Origin: Bacteroidota bacterium
GTDB taxonomy: Bacteria; Bacteroidota; Bacteroidia; Bacteroidales; VadinHA17
Direction of reading: 5' to 3'
Length of the DNA stretch: 64,000 nt
Assembly: GCA_018262715.1 (NCBI GenBank)
Contig: JADFDS010000008.1
Span: 24,259-88,258 of the forward strand
Shown here piece after piece: positions 8,938 through 19,174 of the stretch (positions are counted from its first letter, which is position 1; the number at the start of each line of letters is the position of its first letter). The position numbers were made by a program, and so were the translations under genes. Under the pieces are notes generated by a model that was given only the letters and a program-made list of their open reading frames with translations, had not been told where the DNA came from and made no database searches.

Positions 8938-10368
8938 ATGTCGACACGCAGGAAGTTTATCAGGAACAGCATGGTGGCAGGGGCGGCGTTCTCTGCCGGG
9001 ATACCTTCATTTGTCTCAGCCAGTAACCGGAAGAGGCCTTCGGTAAGACCCGCTGCCAGGGTGCGAAAATTCCGCAGCAAGGCTGTAGAGGAGACTATCA
9101 AAGAGATTGAGTCATTCCTGGGGTCTGACAATGAGCTGGCATGGCTCTTCTCGAACTGTTTTCCCAACACCCTTGACACCACTGTCAACTTTTCCGAAAA
9201 GGAAGGCAGGCCAGATACCTTTGTCATCACCGGTGATATCAATGCGATGTGGCTGCGTGACTCCTCGGCCCAGGTGTGGCCCTATGTGTCACTTGCCCCG
9301 GGTGACCCGCAGCTGAAGGATCTCATTGCCGGTGTGATCAACAGGCAGGTTAAGTGCATTCATATTGATCCTTATGCCAATGCCTTCAACGATGGTCCTG
9401 GCCAGAGCGAATGGATGAATGACCTGACCGACATGAAACCGGAGCTGCATGAGCGCAAGTGGGAGATTGACTCACTCTGTTATTCTGTCAGGCTGGCTCA
9501 CGGGTACTGGAAAGCCACCGGAGACACCTCTGTTTTTGATTCCTCGTGGTCATCGGCGATGAGGCTGATCATCAAAACATTCCGCGAACAGCAGCGCAAG
9601 GACAATCCGGGTCCCTACAAGTTCCAGAGGGTTACAGGCTGGCAGACCGATACTGTTGCCGGAGCCGGTTATGGCAATCCGGTCAATCCGGTGGGCCTGA
9701 TCGTCTCAATCTTCAGGCCGTCAGATGATGCAACCATATGGCCTTTCCTGGTTCCTTCAAACTATTTCGCGGTGAGCGCACTGCGCCAGATTGGCGAGAT
9801 TGCCGCCGATATCACCCGTGATGAGACTCTCCTGGTTGATGCCACCGCGCTGGCCGATGAGGTAGATGCCGCACTTGCGAAATATGCCCGTGCCGCTCAC
9901 CCGGAGCACGGAGAGATCATCCCCTACGAGACTGACGGGTATTTCAACTACAATTTCATGGATGATGCCAATGTTCCCAGCCTGCTCAGCATGCCATACC
10001 TTGGAACCATTGACCGGAGTGATCCGCTTTACCTGCGCACCCGCAAGTTTGTGCTGAGCAAAAGCAACCCGTACTATTTTTCAGGCATCAGCGGGCATGG
10101 TGTGGGGAGTCCGCATACCGGCCTTGACCGCATCTGGCCCATTGCCATCATCATGAAGGCGCTGACAGCCTCGAACAATTATGATATCATCACATCGCTC
10201 AGGATGCTTAAAAATACCCATGCCGCAACGGGCTTCATGCATGAGTCGTTCATGAAGGACGATTCCTCGAAGTTCACACGCAAATGGTTTGCATGGGCCA
10301 ACACCCTGTTCGGGGAACTGGTTTTGCATACTTACAGGACACAGCCTGAGCTGCTTAAGGAAGTATAA
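8938..10368 (+). CDS. GH125-like exo-alpha-1,6-mannosidase with Tat-like signal
   Basis: MSTRRKFIRNSMVAGAAF twin-arginine leader; GDINAMWLRDSSAQVWPY, IHIDPYANAFND, YNFMDDANVPSLLSMPYLG. Confidence 0.85.
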   Translation: MSTRRKFIRNSMVAGAAFSAGIPSFVSASNRKRPSVRPAARVRKFRSKAVEETIKEIESFLGSDNELAWLFSNCFPNTLDTTVNFSEKEGRPDTFVITGDINAMWLRDSSAQVWPYVSLAPGDPQLKDLIAGVINRQVKCIHIDPYANAFNDGPGQSEWMNDLTDMKPELHERKWEIDSLCYSVRLAHGYWKATGDTSVFDSSWSSAMRLIIKTFREQQRKDNPGPYKFQRVTGWQTDTVAGAGYGNPVNPVGLIVSIFRPSDDATIWPFLVPSNYFAVSALRQIGEIAADITRDETLLVDATALADEVDAALAKYARAAHPEHGEIIPYETDGYFNYNFMDDANVPSLLSMPYLGTIDRSDPLYLRTRKFVLSKSNPYYFSGISGHGVGSPHTGLDRIWPIAIIMKALTASNNYDIITSLRMLKNTHAATGFMHESFMKDDSSKFTRKWFAWANTLFGELVLHTYRTQPELLKEV

Positions 10369-10380
10369 AATCCATAACAT

Positions 10381-11334
10381 ATGAAAGAAGTAGTTGCCGG
10401 AGTTGACATTGGCGGAACAAACACCATGATTGGTTTTGTTGATGCTGATGGTGTCATTCATGCCGAGGGGAGGCTCTCGACGCCCGATTATGCCTTTGCA
10501 GATGATTTTGTCATTGCGCTTGACGCGAAGCTGAAGGAGATGGTGGCTGAGAACAGCGGACTGAAGCTGATCGGCATAGGTATCGGCGCACCGAATGCCA
10601 ACTTCAACAAGGGGACGATTGAGCTGGCGCCCAACCTGCGTTGGAAGGGGATCATCCCGCTTGTCAGGATAACCGAGAAGCTCACCGGCCTCAAGACCCG
10701 CATCACCAATGACGCCAATGCGGCAGCTCTTGGAGAGATGATCTTTGGCGCCGCGAAGGGTGTGAAGGACTTCATCATCCTGACCCTGGGCACGGGCCTC
10801 GGCAGCGGCATCGTTGTTGACGGCGAGGTGGTGTACGGACATACCGGTTTTGCCGGTGAGCTGGGTCATATGACCGTGGTTGAGGGAGGCCGGGTGTGCG
10901 GATGCGGGCGCCGCGGCTGTCTTGAGACGTATGCATCAGCCACAGGGCTGGTCCGTACAGTTTTATCACTGCTCAGCGACCGCCGTGATGAGAGCCTGCT
11001 GCGGGAACTCAGGGGCAGTGAGATCACCTCACGGCGGATCGCTGAAGCCGCGGCGGCCGGCGATATCATCGCTCAGGAAGCTCTTGACCAGACCGCCCGG
11101 ATGATCGCACTCGGGATAGCCAACTCAATTATCTTCTCGAGCCCGGAGGTCATTTACCTGTTCGGCGGACTGGCAAAGGCAGGCGACGCCCTCTTCGTGC
11201 CGGTGCGGAAGTATGCTGACGAGCTGGTGCAGCCCGTCTTCCGCGGCACCTTCAGAGTGGAACCCTCAGGGTTACCCGAGGCGCAGGCGGCAATACTCGG
11301 TGCATCGGCCCTGATATGGAAAGAAGCGAGATAG
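10381..11334 (+). CDS. ROK family sugar kinase
   Basis: VAGVDIGGTNTMIGFVD; GHMTVVEGGRVCGCGRRGCLETYASATGL zinc motif. Confidence 0.9.
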   Translation: MKEVVAGVDIGGTNTMIGFVDADGVIHAEGRLSTPDYAFADDFVIALDAKLKEMVAENSGLKLIGIGIGAPNANFNKGTIELAPNLRWKGIIPLVRITEKLTGLKTRITNDANAAALGEMIFGAAKGVKDFIILTLGTGLGSGIVVDGEVVYGHTGFAGELGHMTVVEGGRVCGCGRRGCLETYASATGLVRTVLSLLSDRRDESLLRELRGSEITSRRIAEAAAAGDIIAQEALDQTARMIALGIANSIIFSSPEVIYLFGGLAKAGDALFVPVRKYADELVQPVFRGTFRVEPSGLPEAQAAILGASALIWKEAR

Positions 11335-11344
11335 AAGCAGTCGG

Positions 11345-11410
11345 CAGCAGATACTGCGACTTGCGATTTGCGACGTTCGATTTTAACCGCAGACCGCGCA
11401 ACATTGCATA
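11345..11410 (-). repeat. degenerate Family A heptamer element
   Basis: TGCGACTTGCGATTTGCGACGTTCGATTTTAACCGCAGACCGCGCAACATTGCAT. Confidence 0.5.
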
Positions 11411-11517
11411 TTTTTGGTTATGAATTACATTCAGATACCGCATAACTGTCACAGCATCGAAACCTCACACCACCTTCTTCCCGAACAAACCTATGTCACA
11501 CATAACAATAGCTAGAA

Positions 11518-12171
11518 ATGCGTATCATTGAGGTCAGAAGGCTGAAGACAGACAGGGAAATACCACCAATGGCAGAGGTGTCTGCCCGTCTCGACGAACT
11601 GGGCGAAGGCCACAGGATAGGAACAGTGAACTGGCAGAGCCATACATACAAACCTGAAGTGAGATTCAATATCGCCTGGGGCGAAAAGGAAATCTACATC
11701 AAGTACTATGTCCGCGAGGCACATGTCAAAGCCGAAAAGGGCACCACCAACGAGATGGTATGCGAGGACTCATGTGTAGAATTCTTCGTCTCACCGGAAG
11801 ATGACGGCATCTATTACAACTTCGAGTTCAATCCCATCGGTACCACGCTGATGGGCTCGGGTCACGGCCGCCATGACAGCGCACGCACAGATCCGGCCAT
11901 TGTCAACAACATCCGCCGACTCACCACCATGGGCAGCGAACCGTTCCCGGAGATTAGCGGAGACATCAGCTGGTCAATCACCGTGGCCATCCCCCTTGGA
12001 ACTTTCTTCAGGCATAGTGTCGGCAGCCTGGCAGGCAAAAGTTTCAGGGCAAACTTCTACAAGTGCGGCGACAAGCTGACCACCCCGCACTTCGTCACAT
12101 GGAACCCGGTTGGCACGGAAAAACCTGATTACCACAGGCCGGAATTCTTCGGAATTCTGAAGTTTATATAA
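11518..12171 (+). CDS. CBM9-like carbohydrate-binding protein
   Basis: VRFNIAWGEKEIYIKYYVREAHVKA...VCEDSCVEFFVSPEDDGIYYNFEFNPIGTTLMG. Confidence 0.75.
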   Translation: MRIIEVRRLKTDREIPPMAEVSARLDELGEGHRIGTVNWQSHTYKPEVRFNIAWGEKEIYIKYYVREAHVKAEKGTTNEMVCEDSCVEFFVSPEDDGIYYNFEFNPIGTTLMGSGHGRHDSARTDPAIVNNIRRLTTMGSEPFPEISGDISWSITVAIPLGTFFRHSVGSLAGKSFRANFYKCGDKLTTPHFVTWNPVGTEKPDYHRPEFFGILKFI

Positions 12172-12235
12172 CCATTTCAGTGTCTTCTTCTGCAAGTGAA
12201 CTGAATTCAAACAAACCACACCATAAAACCTGATT

Positions 12236-13441
12236 ATGATCAAGGGAAATGCAGTCATAGGCCAGTCGGGCGGACCGACTTCAGTAATCAACTCCAGCCT
12301 CGCCGGTGTGATAGACGCCGCAAAAAGATCAGGCCAGGTATCGGCGGTTTACGGCATGAATTACGGAATAGAAGGGTTCATGAACGAGTGGCTCTTTGAC
12401 CTCTCGGCCCAGCCGGCCGAGATCATTCATGGTTTGCGCCACACCCCATCCTCGGCCCTGGGATCATCCCGCTACAAGCTGAAGGATGATGATTTCCCGA
12501 AGATACTGAGCGTGCTGCAGAAATTTGACATCAGGTATTTCTTCCTGATCGGAGGGAATGACACAATGGACACAGTCAACAGGGTGGAGGCATATTGCCG
12601 CACCATGGGTTATGAGCTTACCGGTGTCGGCATACCCAAGACAGTTGACAATGACCTGTTCGGCACTGACCATACCCCCGGTTTTGCCTCGGCGGCATGG
12701 TCAAACATACTGAACGTGATGCAGGCAGGCACCCTGGCCCGTGACATGATGAAGGTTGACCAGTTTGTTGTCTACCAGACCATCGGCCGCGATGCGGGAT
12801 GGCTGGCTGCCGCCACGGCCCTGGCACGCCGCGATGAGGATGAAGCCCCGCACCTCATATATACACCCGAACATCCTTTTATCAGGGAAAAGTTCCTTGC
12901 CGATGCAGATCACTGCATCAGGAGGTACGGCTGGGTCTTCGTCGTTGCCGGCGAGGGAATCAAATATGAAGACGGCACGCCGGTCAGCGCTTCGGTGGTG
13001 AAGGACAAATTCAGCAACACGGAGTTTGGAGCCATGGGGGGCGCCAGCGTGGCCATCACCCTTCACCGTATGCTTTCATCAGAGTTCGGCATCAGGGGCG
13101 AGTTCCAGGTGCCTGAGTCGCTTATAATGAGCGATTATGTCAGGGCGCTTCCCGCCGACCTTGAGGAGGCTTACCGCTGCGGCATCGAGGCTGTCCGCAT
13201 GGCCGAAAGGGGTGAGTCGGGGAAGATGGTGACAATCGAAAGAAAATCAGATGACCCGTATGAGGTCGTCTACGGAATGGTTCCCCTCGGCAAGGTGGCT
13301 ATCGCCGCCAGGCCCATGCCTGAAGAGTATTTCAATGCTGCGGGCAATTATGTCTCTGACGCTTTTGCCAGGTATATGAAGCCTTTGGCCGGAGCAATTC
13401 CGGAGTTTGTGAGACTGAAAAAGATCATGGTAATTAAATAA
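12236..13441 (+). CDS. 6-phosphofructokinase family protein (phosphoryl donor not determined)
   Basis: AVIGQSGGPTSVINSSLAG, FLIGGNDTMDTVNRV, GIPKTVDNDLFGTDHTPGF. Confidence 0.88.
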   Translation: MIKGNAVIGQSGGPTSVINSSLAGVIDAAKRSGQVSAVYGMNYGIEGFMNEWLFDLSAQPAEIIHGLRHTPSSALGSSRYKLKDDDFPKILSVLQKFDIRYFFLIGGNDTMDTVNRVEAYCRTMGYELTGVGIPKTVDNDLFGTDHTPGFASAAWSNILNVMQAGTLARDMMKVDQFVVYQTIGRDAGWLAAATALARRDEDEAPHLIYTPEHPFIREKFLADADHCIRRYGWVFVVAGEGIKYEDGTPVSASVVKDKFSNTEFGAMGGASVAITLHRMLSSEFGIRGEFQVPESLIMSDYVRALPADLEEAYRCGIEAVRMAERGESGKMVTIERKSDDPYEVVYGMVPLGKVAIAARPMPEEYFNAAGNYVSDAFARYMKPLAGAIPEFVRLKKIMVIK

Positions 13442-13452
13442 AACCTAAAGCA

Positions 13453-14214
13453 ATGGCAACTGAGTTCAACAAGGTGGCGCTCTCAATCAACGCACACCCC
13501 GATGATGCCGAGGCATGGAATGCCGGGGCATTGAAGCTGCTGCATGACAGGGGGTATAAGATTGTGATTGCAACCATGACCGGGGGTGACCTTGGAGGGT
13601 GCAACATGAGCATGGAGGAGACGGCACGGGTACGCTATGAGGAGGCAAAGGCCGCAGCCGCAGTGCTTGATGCAGAGTACTATACCATGGGAGGCATTGA
13701 CGGTTCGCTGTTTGACAGTCGCGAGATGCGCCTGAAGGTGATCTCGCTGATGCGCAGGGTACGTGCCGGTATCGTCTTCACCCACCTGCCCAATGACTAT
13801 CATCCTGACCACAGGGCAACGGCTGCCATAGCAGAAGCCGCTGCAATGGTGGCCTCGCTTGACCCGGTGCCTGTTCCTGAGAAACCATTGGAGGTCACCC
13901 CCCTCCTTTATCATACCTCGCCCCTGACGCTGAGTGATCCGTTGGGATCGCAGCTTACGCCGCCCCATTTCTTCGTTGATGTCACCAGTGCGGTGCAGAC
14001 CAAGATCGAGATGCTGGGCAGGCATGTCTCACAGCTTGAGCTGATGAAACACATGCACAAGATCGATGATTTCTTCGGCTATGTACTGGAGGGTAACAAA
14101 AACTACGGTAAATTAGCGGGTGTAGAATATGCCGAGCCGTACTGGCAGCACCTGGGCGGCGGATTCCAGAAAGACCCGCAGGTGCAGCGCGACCTGAAAG
14201 AATACATTGTATAA
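13453..14214 (+). CDS. PIG-L/LmbE family deacetylase
   Basis: SINAHPDDAEAWNAGAL; HLPNDYHPDHRATAAIAEAA. Confidence 0.88.
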   Translation: MATEFNKVALSINAHPDDAEAWNAGALKLLHDRGYKIVIATMTGGDLGGCNMSMEETARVRYEEAKAAAAVLDAEYYTMGGIDGSLFDSREMRLKVISLMRRVRAGIVFTHLPNDYHPDHRATAAIAEAAAMVASLDPVPVPEKPLEVTPLLYHTSPLTLSDPLGSQLTPPHFFVDVTSAVQTKIEMLGRHVSQLELMKHMHKIDDFFGYVLEGNKNYGKLAGVEYAEPYWQHLGGGFQKDPQVQRDLKEYIV

Positions 14215-14230
14215 CAATAACTTAACTGAC

Positions 14231-15256
14231 ATGAACCTGACCGAGAAGAAGTTCAATAAGTTTGCGCTGGTGCGCGAAATGATGGAAACTCCCGGAATAG
14301 TCAAATCATTCCGTCCCGAATCTTCCATTCCTTTCATTCCTGCCTTTAAAAAGAAGAAAGGTCTCTTCCTGACGGGAGAGGGAAGCAGCAGGCTCTTCCC
14401 CGCGAAGAGGGCCATCTTTGCCAACCTCAGGAAGGAGTTCCTCCTGCCGGTCCTCACCGAAGGATGCACCCAGGCCCTTGAGTACAACCTGAAGGACTTC
14501 GTGGTCTTTGCGGCTTCCAACTCGGGTCAGACCAAGGAAGTCATCAGGCTCGTCGAGAAGCTGAAAAAGAAAAAGCATGACGCCGTTTTCGGCCTTACGG
14601 CCAACAAAAACACCAAACTGGAGGAGTTCGCCCATGCGGCTCATGTGCTTAAGTGCGGCAAGGAGGATGCCGTAGCCGCCACCAAGTCAGTGGTTGAGCA
14701 GGCTCTCTTCTATGACTCGCTGCTGCGCGCCCTCAGGGGAGAGAAGATGACCGGACTGCGCAAGGCTGCATCGCAGATGGAGGAGGTGCTGACAGCGAAA
14801 ATTGACAAAAAGATCATTGCCATGATGCATGATGCGGAGATGATCTGGTTCGCGGGACGCGATAACGGTGTGGCCGCCGAACTGGCTCTCAAAACCAACG
14901 AGATCACCCGCAAGAAATCAGGTTTCCTCGAGGGAACTTTCGCCCTGCATGGCATCGAGGAGGTGATGAACCGGGGTGATGTGCTCATCTGGGTCGACCC
15001 CTTCGAACATGACCGCGACAAGTTCATGGAGTGCATCGTCAAGGGTGTGGGGGTGAATGTCATTGCCATCTCGGATGAGAAGACCGACTTCCCGACCATC
15101 GTCATCCCGAAGGGAGGCGACTATGCCGAGTACCTGCAGCTGACTGCCGGGTGGAACCTGCTGGTTGAGACCGGCATCTCCCTCGGCATTGACCTTGACC
15201 ATCCCGTGCGCGCACGGAAGGTTGGCAATGAGTACGTTCCGGCAGCTAAAAAGTAG
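14231..15256 (+). CDS. double-SIS domain protein, GlmS isomerase-domain/GlmD-like
   Basis: LTGEGSSRLFPAKRA, VVFAASNSGQTKEVIRLVEK, LKTNEITRKKSGFLEGTFALHGIEEVM. Confidence 0.82.
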   Translation: MNLTEKKFNKFALVREMMETPGIVKSFRPESSIPFIPAFKKKKGLFLTGEGSSRLFPAKRAIFANLRKEFLLPVLTEGCTQALEYNLKDFVVFAASNSGQTKEVIRLVEKLKKKKHDAVFGLTANKNTKLEEFAHAAHVLKCGKEDAVAATKSVVEQALFYDSLLRALRGEKMTGLRKAASQMEEVLTAKIDKKIIAMMHDAEMIWFAGRDNGVAAELALKTNEITRKKSGFLEGTFALHGIEEVMNRGDVLIWVDPFEHDRDKFMECIVKGVGVNVIAISDEKTDFPTIVIPKGGDYAEYLQLTAGWNLLVETGISLGIDLDHPVRARKVGNEYVPAAKK

Positions 15257-15338
15257 AATCCTGCTGCCAGGTTACAGTTTTTTTTCGCAGCTATGATCTA
15301 AAGCGTATATTTACGTTAAGCAAACTCTCTTTCTGAAT

Positions 15339-16313
15339 ATGGAAAAGGTAAAAACTGTTGCAGGGATTGATATCGGAGGCACCAACACCACTTTCGGGTT
15401 TGTTGACCGGTCAGGAAAGATCCTGGCCGAGGACCAGATCATCACAACCCATTATGATGAGCCTGAGGTTTTTGTTGCTGCGCTCTATGAGAAGATGATG
15501 ATCACCGCGCAGAAATCCGGAAATGATTTTGAGATTCTCGGGTATGGAATAGGGGCACCAATGGGTAACATCAACAAGGGAACCATTGAGTACCCTGCTG
15601 ACCTGCCATGGAAGGGGATCATCCCGCTGGCTGATATTTTCGAGCGCCACACCTCGCTGCCGGTCATCGTCACCAACGATGCCAACGCGGCAGCCGTGGG
15701 CGAGATGATCTACGGCGGCGCCAGGGAGATGAAGAACTTCGTGGTGATAACCCTCGGCACCGGCCTCGGCAGCGGCTTCGTCGTTGACGGCAAGCTGGTA
15801 TACGGCCATGACGGCTTCGCGGGCGAGATAGGACATACAACCATTAGGCCTGGGACGTCAAACCGCGACTGCGGATGCGGACGGAAGGGGTGCCTCGAGA
15901 CTTATGTCTCAGCAACGGGCCTGAAAAGGACGGTGCTGAAGATAATGGCAGACAGGCTTGACAACAGCGAACTGCGGAAGCACAGCTTCGAAGAGCTTGA
16001 TTCGAAGATGATCTTTGAGGCTGCGCGCAGGGGTGACCCGATAGCCCTCGAGGCGTTTGAACACACAGGAGCCATGCTCGGGTTCAAGCTGGCCGATGTG
16101 GTGGCTCACACCAATCCCGAGGCTATCTTCCTCTTCGGGGGCCTCGCCCTCGCCAAGGAGCTGATCTTTGAACCGGCCAAAAAGCATATGGAGGAAAACC
16201 TTCTCTATATCTACCGTGACAAGGTGAAATTGCTGCCCTCGGAGCTGAGCACCCAGAATGCAGCGGTTCTTGGCGCGAGCTCACTGGTATGGTCTACGCT
16301 GGAGACAGCATGA
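15339..16313 (+). CDS. ROK family sugar kinase (second copy)
   Basis: VAGIDIGGTNTTFGFVDRSG; RDCGCGRKGCLETYVSATGL. Confidence 0.9.
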   Translation: MEKVKTVAGIDIGGTNTTFGFVDRSGKILAEDQIITTHYDEPEVFVAALYEKMMITAQKSGNDFEILGYGIGAPMGNINKGTIEYPADLPWKGIIPLADIFERHTSLPVIVTNDANAAAVGEMIYGGAREMKNFVVITLGTGLGSGFVVDGKLVYGHDGFAGEIGHTTIRPGTSNRDCGCGRKGCLETYVSATGLKRTVLKIMADRLDNSELRKHSFEELDSKMIFEAARRGDPIALEAFEHTGAMLGFKLADVVAHTNPEAIFLFGGLALAKELIFEPAKKHMEENLLYIYRDKVKLLPSELSTQNAAVLGASSLVWSTLETA

Positions 16314-16333
16314 ATCCTGACTTCGGGAACTGA

Positions 16334-16726
16334 ATGAGCAAATATAACCTGCCGGAGATGATGAGCTATATCATTGGAGCGCTCCTGATGGTGATAGTAT
16401 TTTCCATTGCCTATGCTTATCTCAAGCCGCACAGGCTGCATCATGCCAGGCCTCTCTCAACGCTGGCTCTGAAAGGCACATACCTGATCTACCTGCTGGT
16501 GATGCTGCTGGTGATCTATTTCGCCAGCCTCAGGGACGGCGGGGTGAGCCAGGTCTTTGACGGGGCAGAGTTCTTCGTGTTCCTGGTGGTGCTCTTCGTG
16601 CCAACGGCCGGCATCTTTTCAAGAAAAATAACCCGCTTCAGCGGAAAGAGAGTCAGGTACAACATAATCTTCAGTGTGATCAACCTGTTAATGACACTGA
16701 CAGTGCTTGTGCTGTACAGGTTCTGA
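16334..16726 (+). CDS. small predicted membrane protein
   Basis: 130 aa with several hydrophobic segments. Confidence 0.55.
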   Translation: MSKYNLPEMMSYIIGALLMVIVFSIAYAYLKPHRLHHARPLSTLALKGTYLIYLLVMLLVIYFASLRDGGVSQVFDGAEFFVFLVVLFVPTAGIFSRKITRFSGKRVRYNIIFSVINLLMTLTVLVLYRF

Positions 16727-16748
16727 TAACAGATATTTTTTAAAAGCT

Positions 16749-16756
16749 TACATTTG
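16749..16756 (+). promoter_or_regulatory. Bacteroidota -7 box TACATTTG upstream of acyl-CoA ligase
   Basis: TACATTTG 28 nt before ATG 16785. Confidence 0.35.
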
Positions 16757-16784
16757 CCCAATGAAATAAAAAAACTCCAAAATC

Positions 16785-18437
16785 ATGATCAAGGAACGAT
16801 TCATCTCCTATGTGGAGGATAGTATCAGAAAGAACTGGGAAAAAGAGGCGCTTTCGAATTACCGGGAGAAAGGTTACACGTACAGGGAGATCGCCGCGAT
16901 AATGGTGAAACAGCACATGGCTTTCAGGGAGTACGGCATCCGCGAAGGTGACACTATCGCCCTGCTCGGGCGAAACTCTGCCAACTGGTGTGCCACGTAC
17001 CTGGCAGTGGTTACCTATGGCGCAGTGGTGGTGCCGATTCTGCCTGACTTCAAACCTGACGATCTTCACAATATCATCAACCACTCCGACTCAAAGATCC
17101 TCTTTGCTGACGACAAGCTGTGGGAATCTCTTGAACCCGAAAAGGTAAAGGATCTTCAGTGCGTAATGAGCCTTGACTCGTTTGAGATGCTCCTGAGCCG
17201 TTCTGGGAAGATCACGGAGATCTACAAATCTCTTGATGACAAGTTCTCACAGGCATACCCGGCATTCAGTCCGGCTGACATTAAATTTTCCGGCATAGAC
17301 AATGAGAAACTGGCAGTGCTGAGCTATACTTCGGGTACAACAGGTTTCTCCAAAGGGGTGATGATACCTCACAGGAGCCTCGCTGCAAACATCCGATACG
17401 CACAGAAGAACATGCCGCTGGAACCCGGTGACAAGGTTGTTTCCTTCCTTCCGCTGGCACACACATATGGCTGCGCCTTCGAGTTTCTCTTCCCCTTCAC
17501 CTACGGATGCCACATCACCATTCTGACCAAGACCCCGTCGCCGCAGATACTCATCCAGGCTTTCAAGGAGATCAGGCCGAGGCTGATACTCTCGGTCCCG
17601 CTGGTCATCGAGAAGGTGTACAAGAAGCAGCTGCTTCCGGTTATCAGCAAGCCTGCCATGAAGGTGATGCTTAAGGTCCCGGGAATTAACAAAATTCTAT
17701 TCAAAAAGGTGCGCGAGAAGCTTGAGACGAGCTTTGGCGGCAATTTCAAGGAGCTGGTTATCGGGGGTGCTGCATTCAACGCTGACGCCGAAAAGTTCTT
17801 TAGGAAGATAGGGATGCGCTATGCCGTGGGTTACGGTATGACCGAGTGCGGGCCGCTGATCAGTTATGACGGCTGGAGAACGGCACGCCTGGCATCATGC
17901 GGAAAACCCGTTGACACCCTGGAAGTAAAGATTGACTCCCCCGATCCTCAGAATGTGGTGGGCGAGATCATACTCCGCGGTGACAACGTGATGCTCGGAT
18001 ATTACAAGAACGAGAAGGCCACGAAGGAGGTCATTGATGAGGACGGCTGGATGCATACCGGAGACCTCGGCGTGATTGACAAGGACGGTTACATCTATAT
18101 CAGGGGCCGCAGCAAGGACATGCTCCTCGGCCCATCGGGCAAGAATATCTACCCCGAAGAGATCGAGTCTGTCATAAACAACTATAAGTATGTGACCGAA
18201 GCGGTTGTCATCTCTGAGGAGGACAAGCTTGTCGGGCTCATCTATCCTGATTATGAGGCGCTGCGCAATGACGGCATCGGAGAAGACGGACTTGCGGCTG
18301 CCCTTGACACAATCAGGAAGGATGTCAACAGCAGGCTTCCTGACTATATGGCCGTCACAAAGTTCAGGGTGCATCCCGAAGAGTTTGCCAAGACGCCGAA
18401 GAAGAGCATCAAGCGCTATCTTTACATGAAAGGTTAA
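16785..18437 (+). CDS. AMP-binding long-chain acyl-CoA synthetase
   Basis: LSYTSGTTGFSKGVMIPHR, YGMTECGPLISYD, DGWMHTGDLGVIDKDGYIYIRGRSKDMLLGPSGKNIYPEEIE. Confidence 0.92.
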   Translation: MIKERFISYVEDSIRKNWEKEALSNYREKGYTYREIAAIMVKQHMAFREYGIREGDTIALLGRNSANWCATYLAVVTYGAVVVPILPDFKPDDLHNIINHSDSKILFADDKLWESLEPEKVKDLQCVMSLDSFEMLLSRSGKITEIYKSLDDKFSQAYPAFSPADIKFSGIDNEKLAVLSYTSGTTGFSKGVMIPHRSLAANIRYAQKNMPLEPGDKVVSFLPLAHTYGCAFEFLFPFTYGCHITILTKTPSPQILIQAFKEIRPRLILSVPLVIEKVYKKQLLPVISKPAMKVMLKVPGINKILFKKVREKLETSFGGNFKELVIGGAAFNADAEKFFRKIGMRYAVGYGMTECGPLISYDGWRTARLASCGKPVDTLEVKIDSPDPQNVVGEIILRGDNVMLGYYKNEKATKEVIDEDGWMHTGDLGVIDKDGYIYIRGRSKDMLLGPSGKNIYPEEIESVINNYKYVTEAVVISEEDKLVGLIYPDYEALRNDGIGEDGLAAALDTIRKDVNSRLPDYMAVTKFRVHPEEFAKTPKKSIKRYLYMKG

Positions 18438-18445
18438 TATAACAG

Positions 18446-18470
18446 AGCGAAGGGGCCCCGAAAGGGCCTC
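18446..18470 (+). terminator. hairpin, possible terminator
   Basis: AGGGGCCC-CGAAA-GGGCCTCT between acyl-CoA ligase and ispD; no clear T tract. Confidence 0.35.
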
Positions 18471-18487
18471 TCCCATATTATCGGGAA

Positions 18488-19159
18488 GTGAAGAAGTACT
18501 GTATCATAGTTGCCGGCGGAAGCGGACGGAGAATGAAATCAGCTGTCCCGAAGCAGTTCCTCCTGCTGGGAGGGAGGCCGCTGCTGATGCAGACCATTGA
18601 GAAATTCCACACGTTTGACAGTTCCCTGGAGATCATACTGGTTCTTCCGGAGGGCCATCATGCGTTATGGGAAAAGCTCTGTACGGAGCACTCTTTTAAC
18701 GTCAGTCACAAGGTTGTGGCAGGCGGGGAGGAGCGGTTCCATTCCGTGAAGGCAGGGTTGGAGTGCGTCATTGACGATTCCCTTGTCGCCATCCATGACG
18801 GCGTCAGGCCGCTGGTGAGCCATGACACCATATGGAGATGCTTCGCCGATGCTGAAGAGTTCGGCAATGCCGTGCCCTTTACCGAACCGGCAGACTCCGT
18901 AAGAATCCTGGCAGGTGATGACAGCAGGCCGGTGCCGAGGAGTGAAGTGAGGCTGATCCAGACACCACAGGTGTTTCGCGGCAGCGTGATCATCAAAGCC
19001 TACCGCCGCGGATTTGACCCCTCATTTACTGACGACGCCACCGTTGCAGAAGCTGACGGGGTCACCATACACCTTACCCACGGAAACAGGGAGAACATCA
19101 AGATAACAACGCCGGAGGACCTGGCAGTGGCCGGGATACTGGCCGGAACACTCAGGTAA
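18488..19159 (+). CDS. ispD: 2-C-methyl-D-erythritol 4-phosphate cytidylyltransferase
   Basis: IVAGGSGRRMKSAVPKQFLLLGGRPLL, VAIHDGVRPLVS, RSEVRLIQTPQVFR, DDATVAEADG. Confidence 0.92.
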   Translation: MKKYCIIVAGGSGRRMKSAVPKQFLLLGGRPLLMQTIEKFHTFDSSLEIILVLPEGHHALWEKLCTEHSFNVSHKVVAGGEERFHSVKAGLECVIDDSLVAIHDGVRPLVSHDTIWRCFADAEEFGNAVPFTEPADSVRILAGDDSRPVPRSEVRLIQTPQVFRGSVIIKAYRRGFDPSFTDDATVAEADGVTIHLTHGNRENIKITTPEDLAVAGILAGTLR

Positions 19160-19174
19160 TGAAACAGATAAAAG

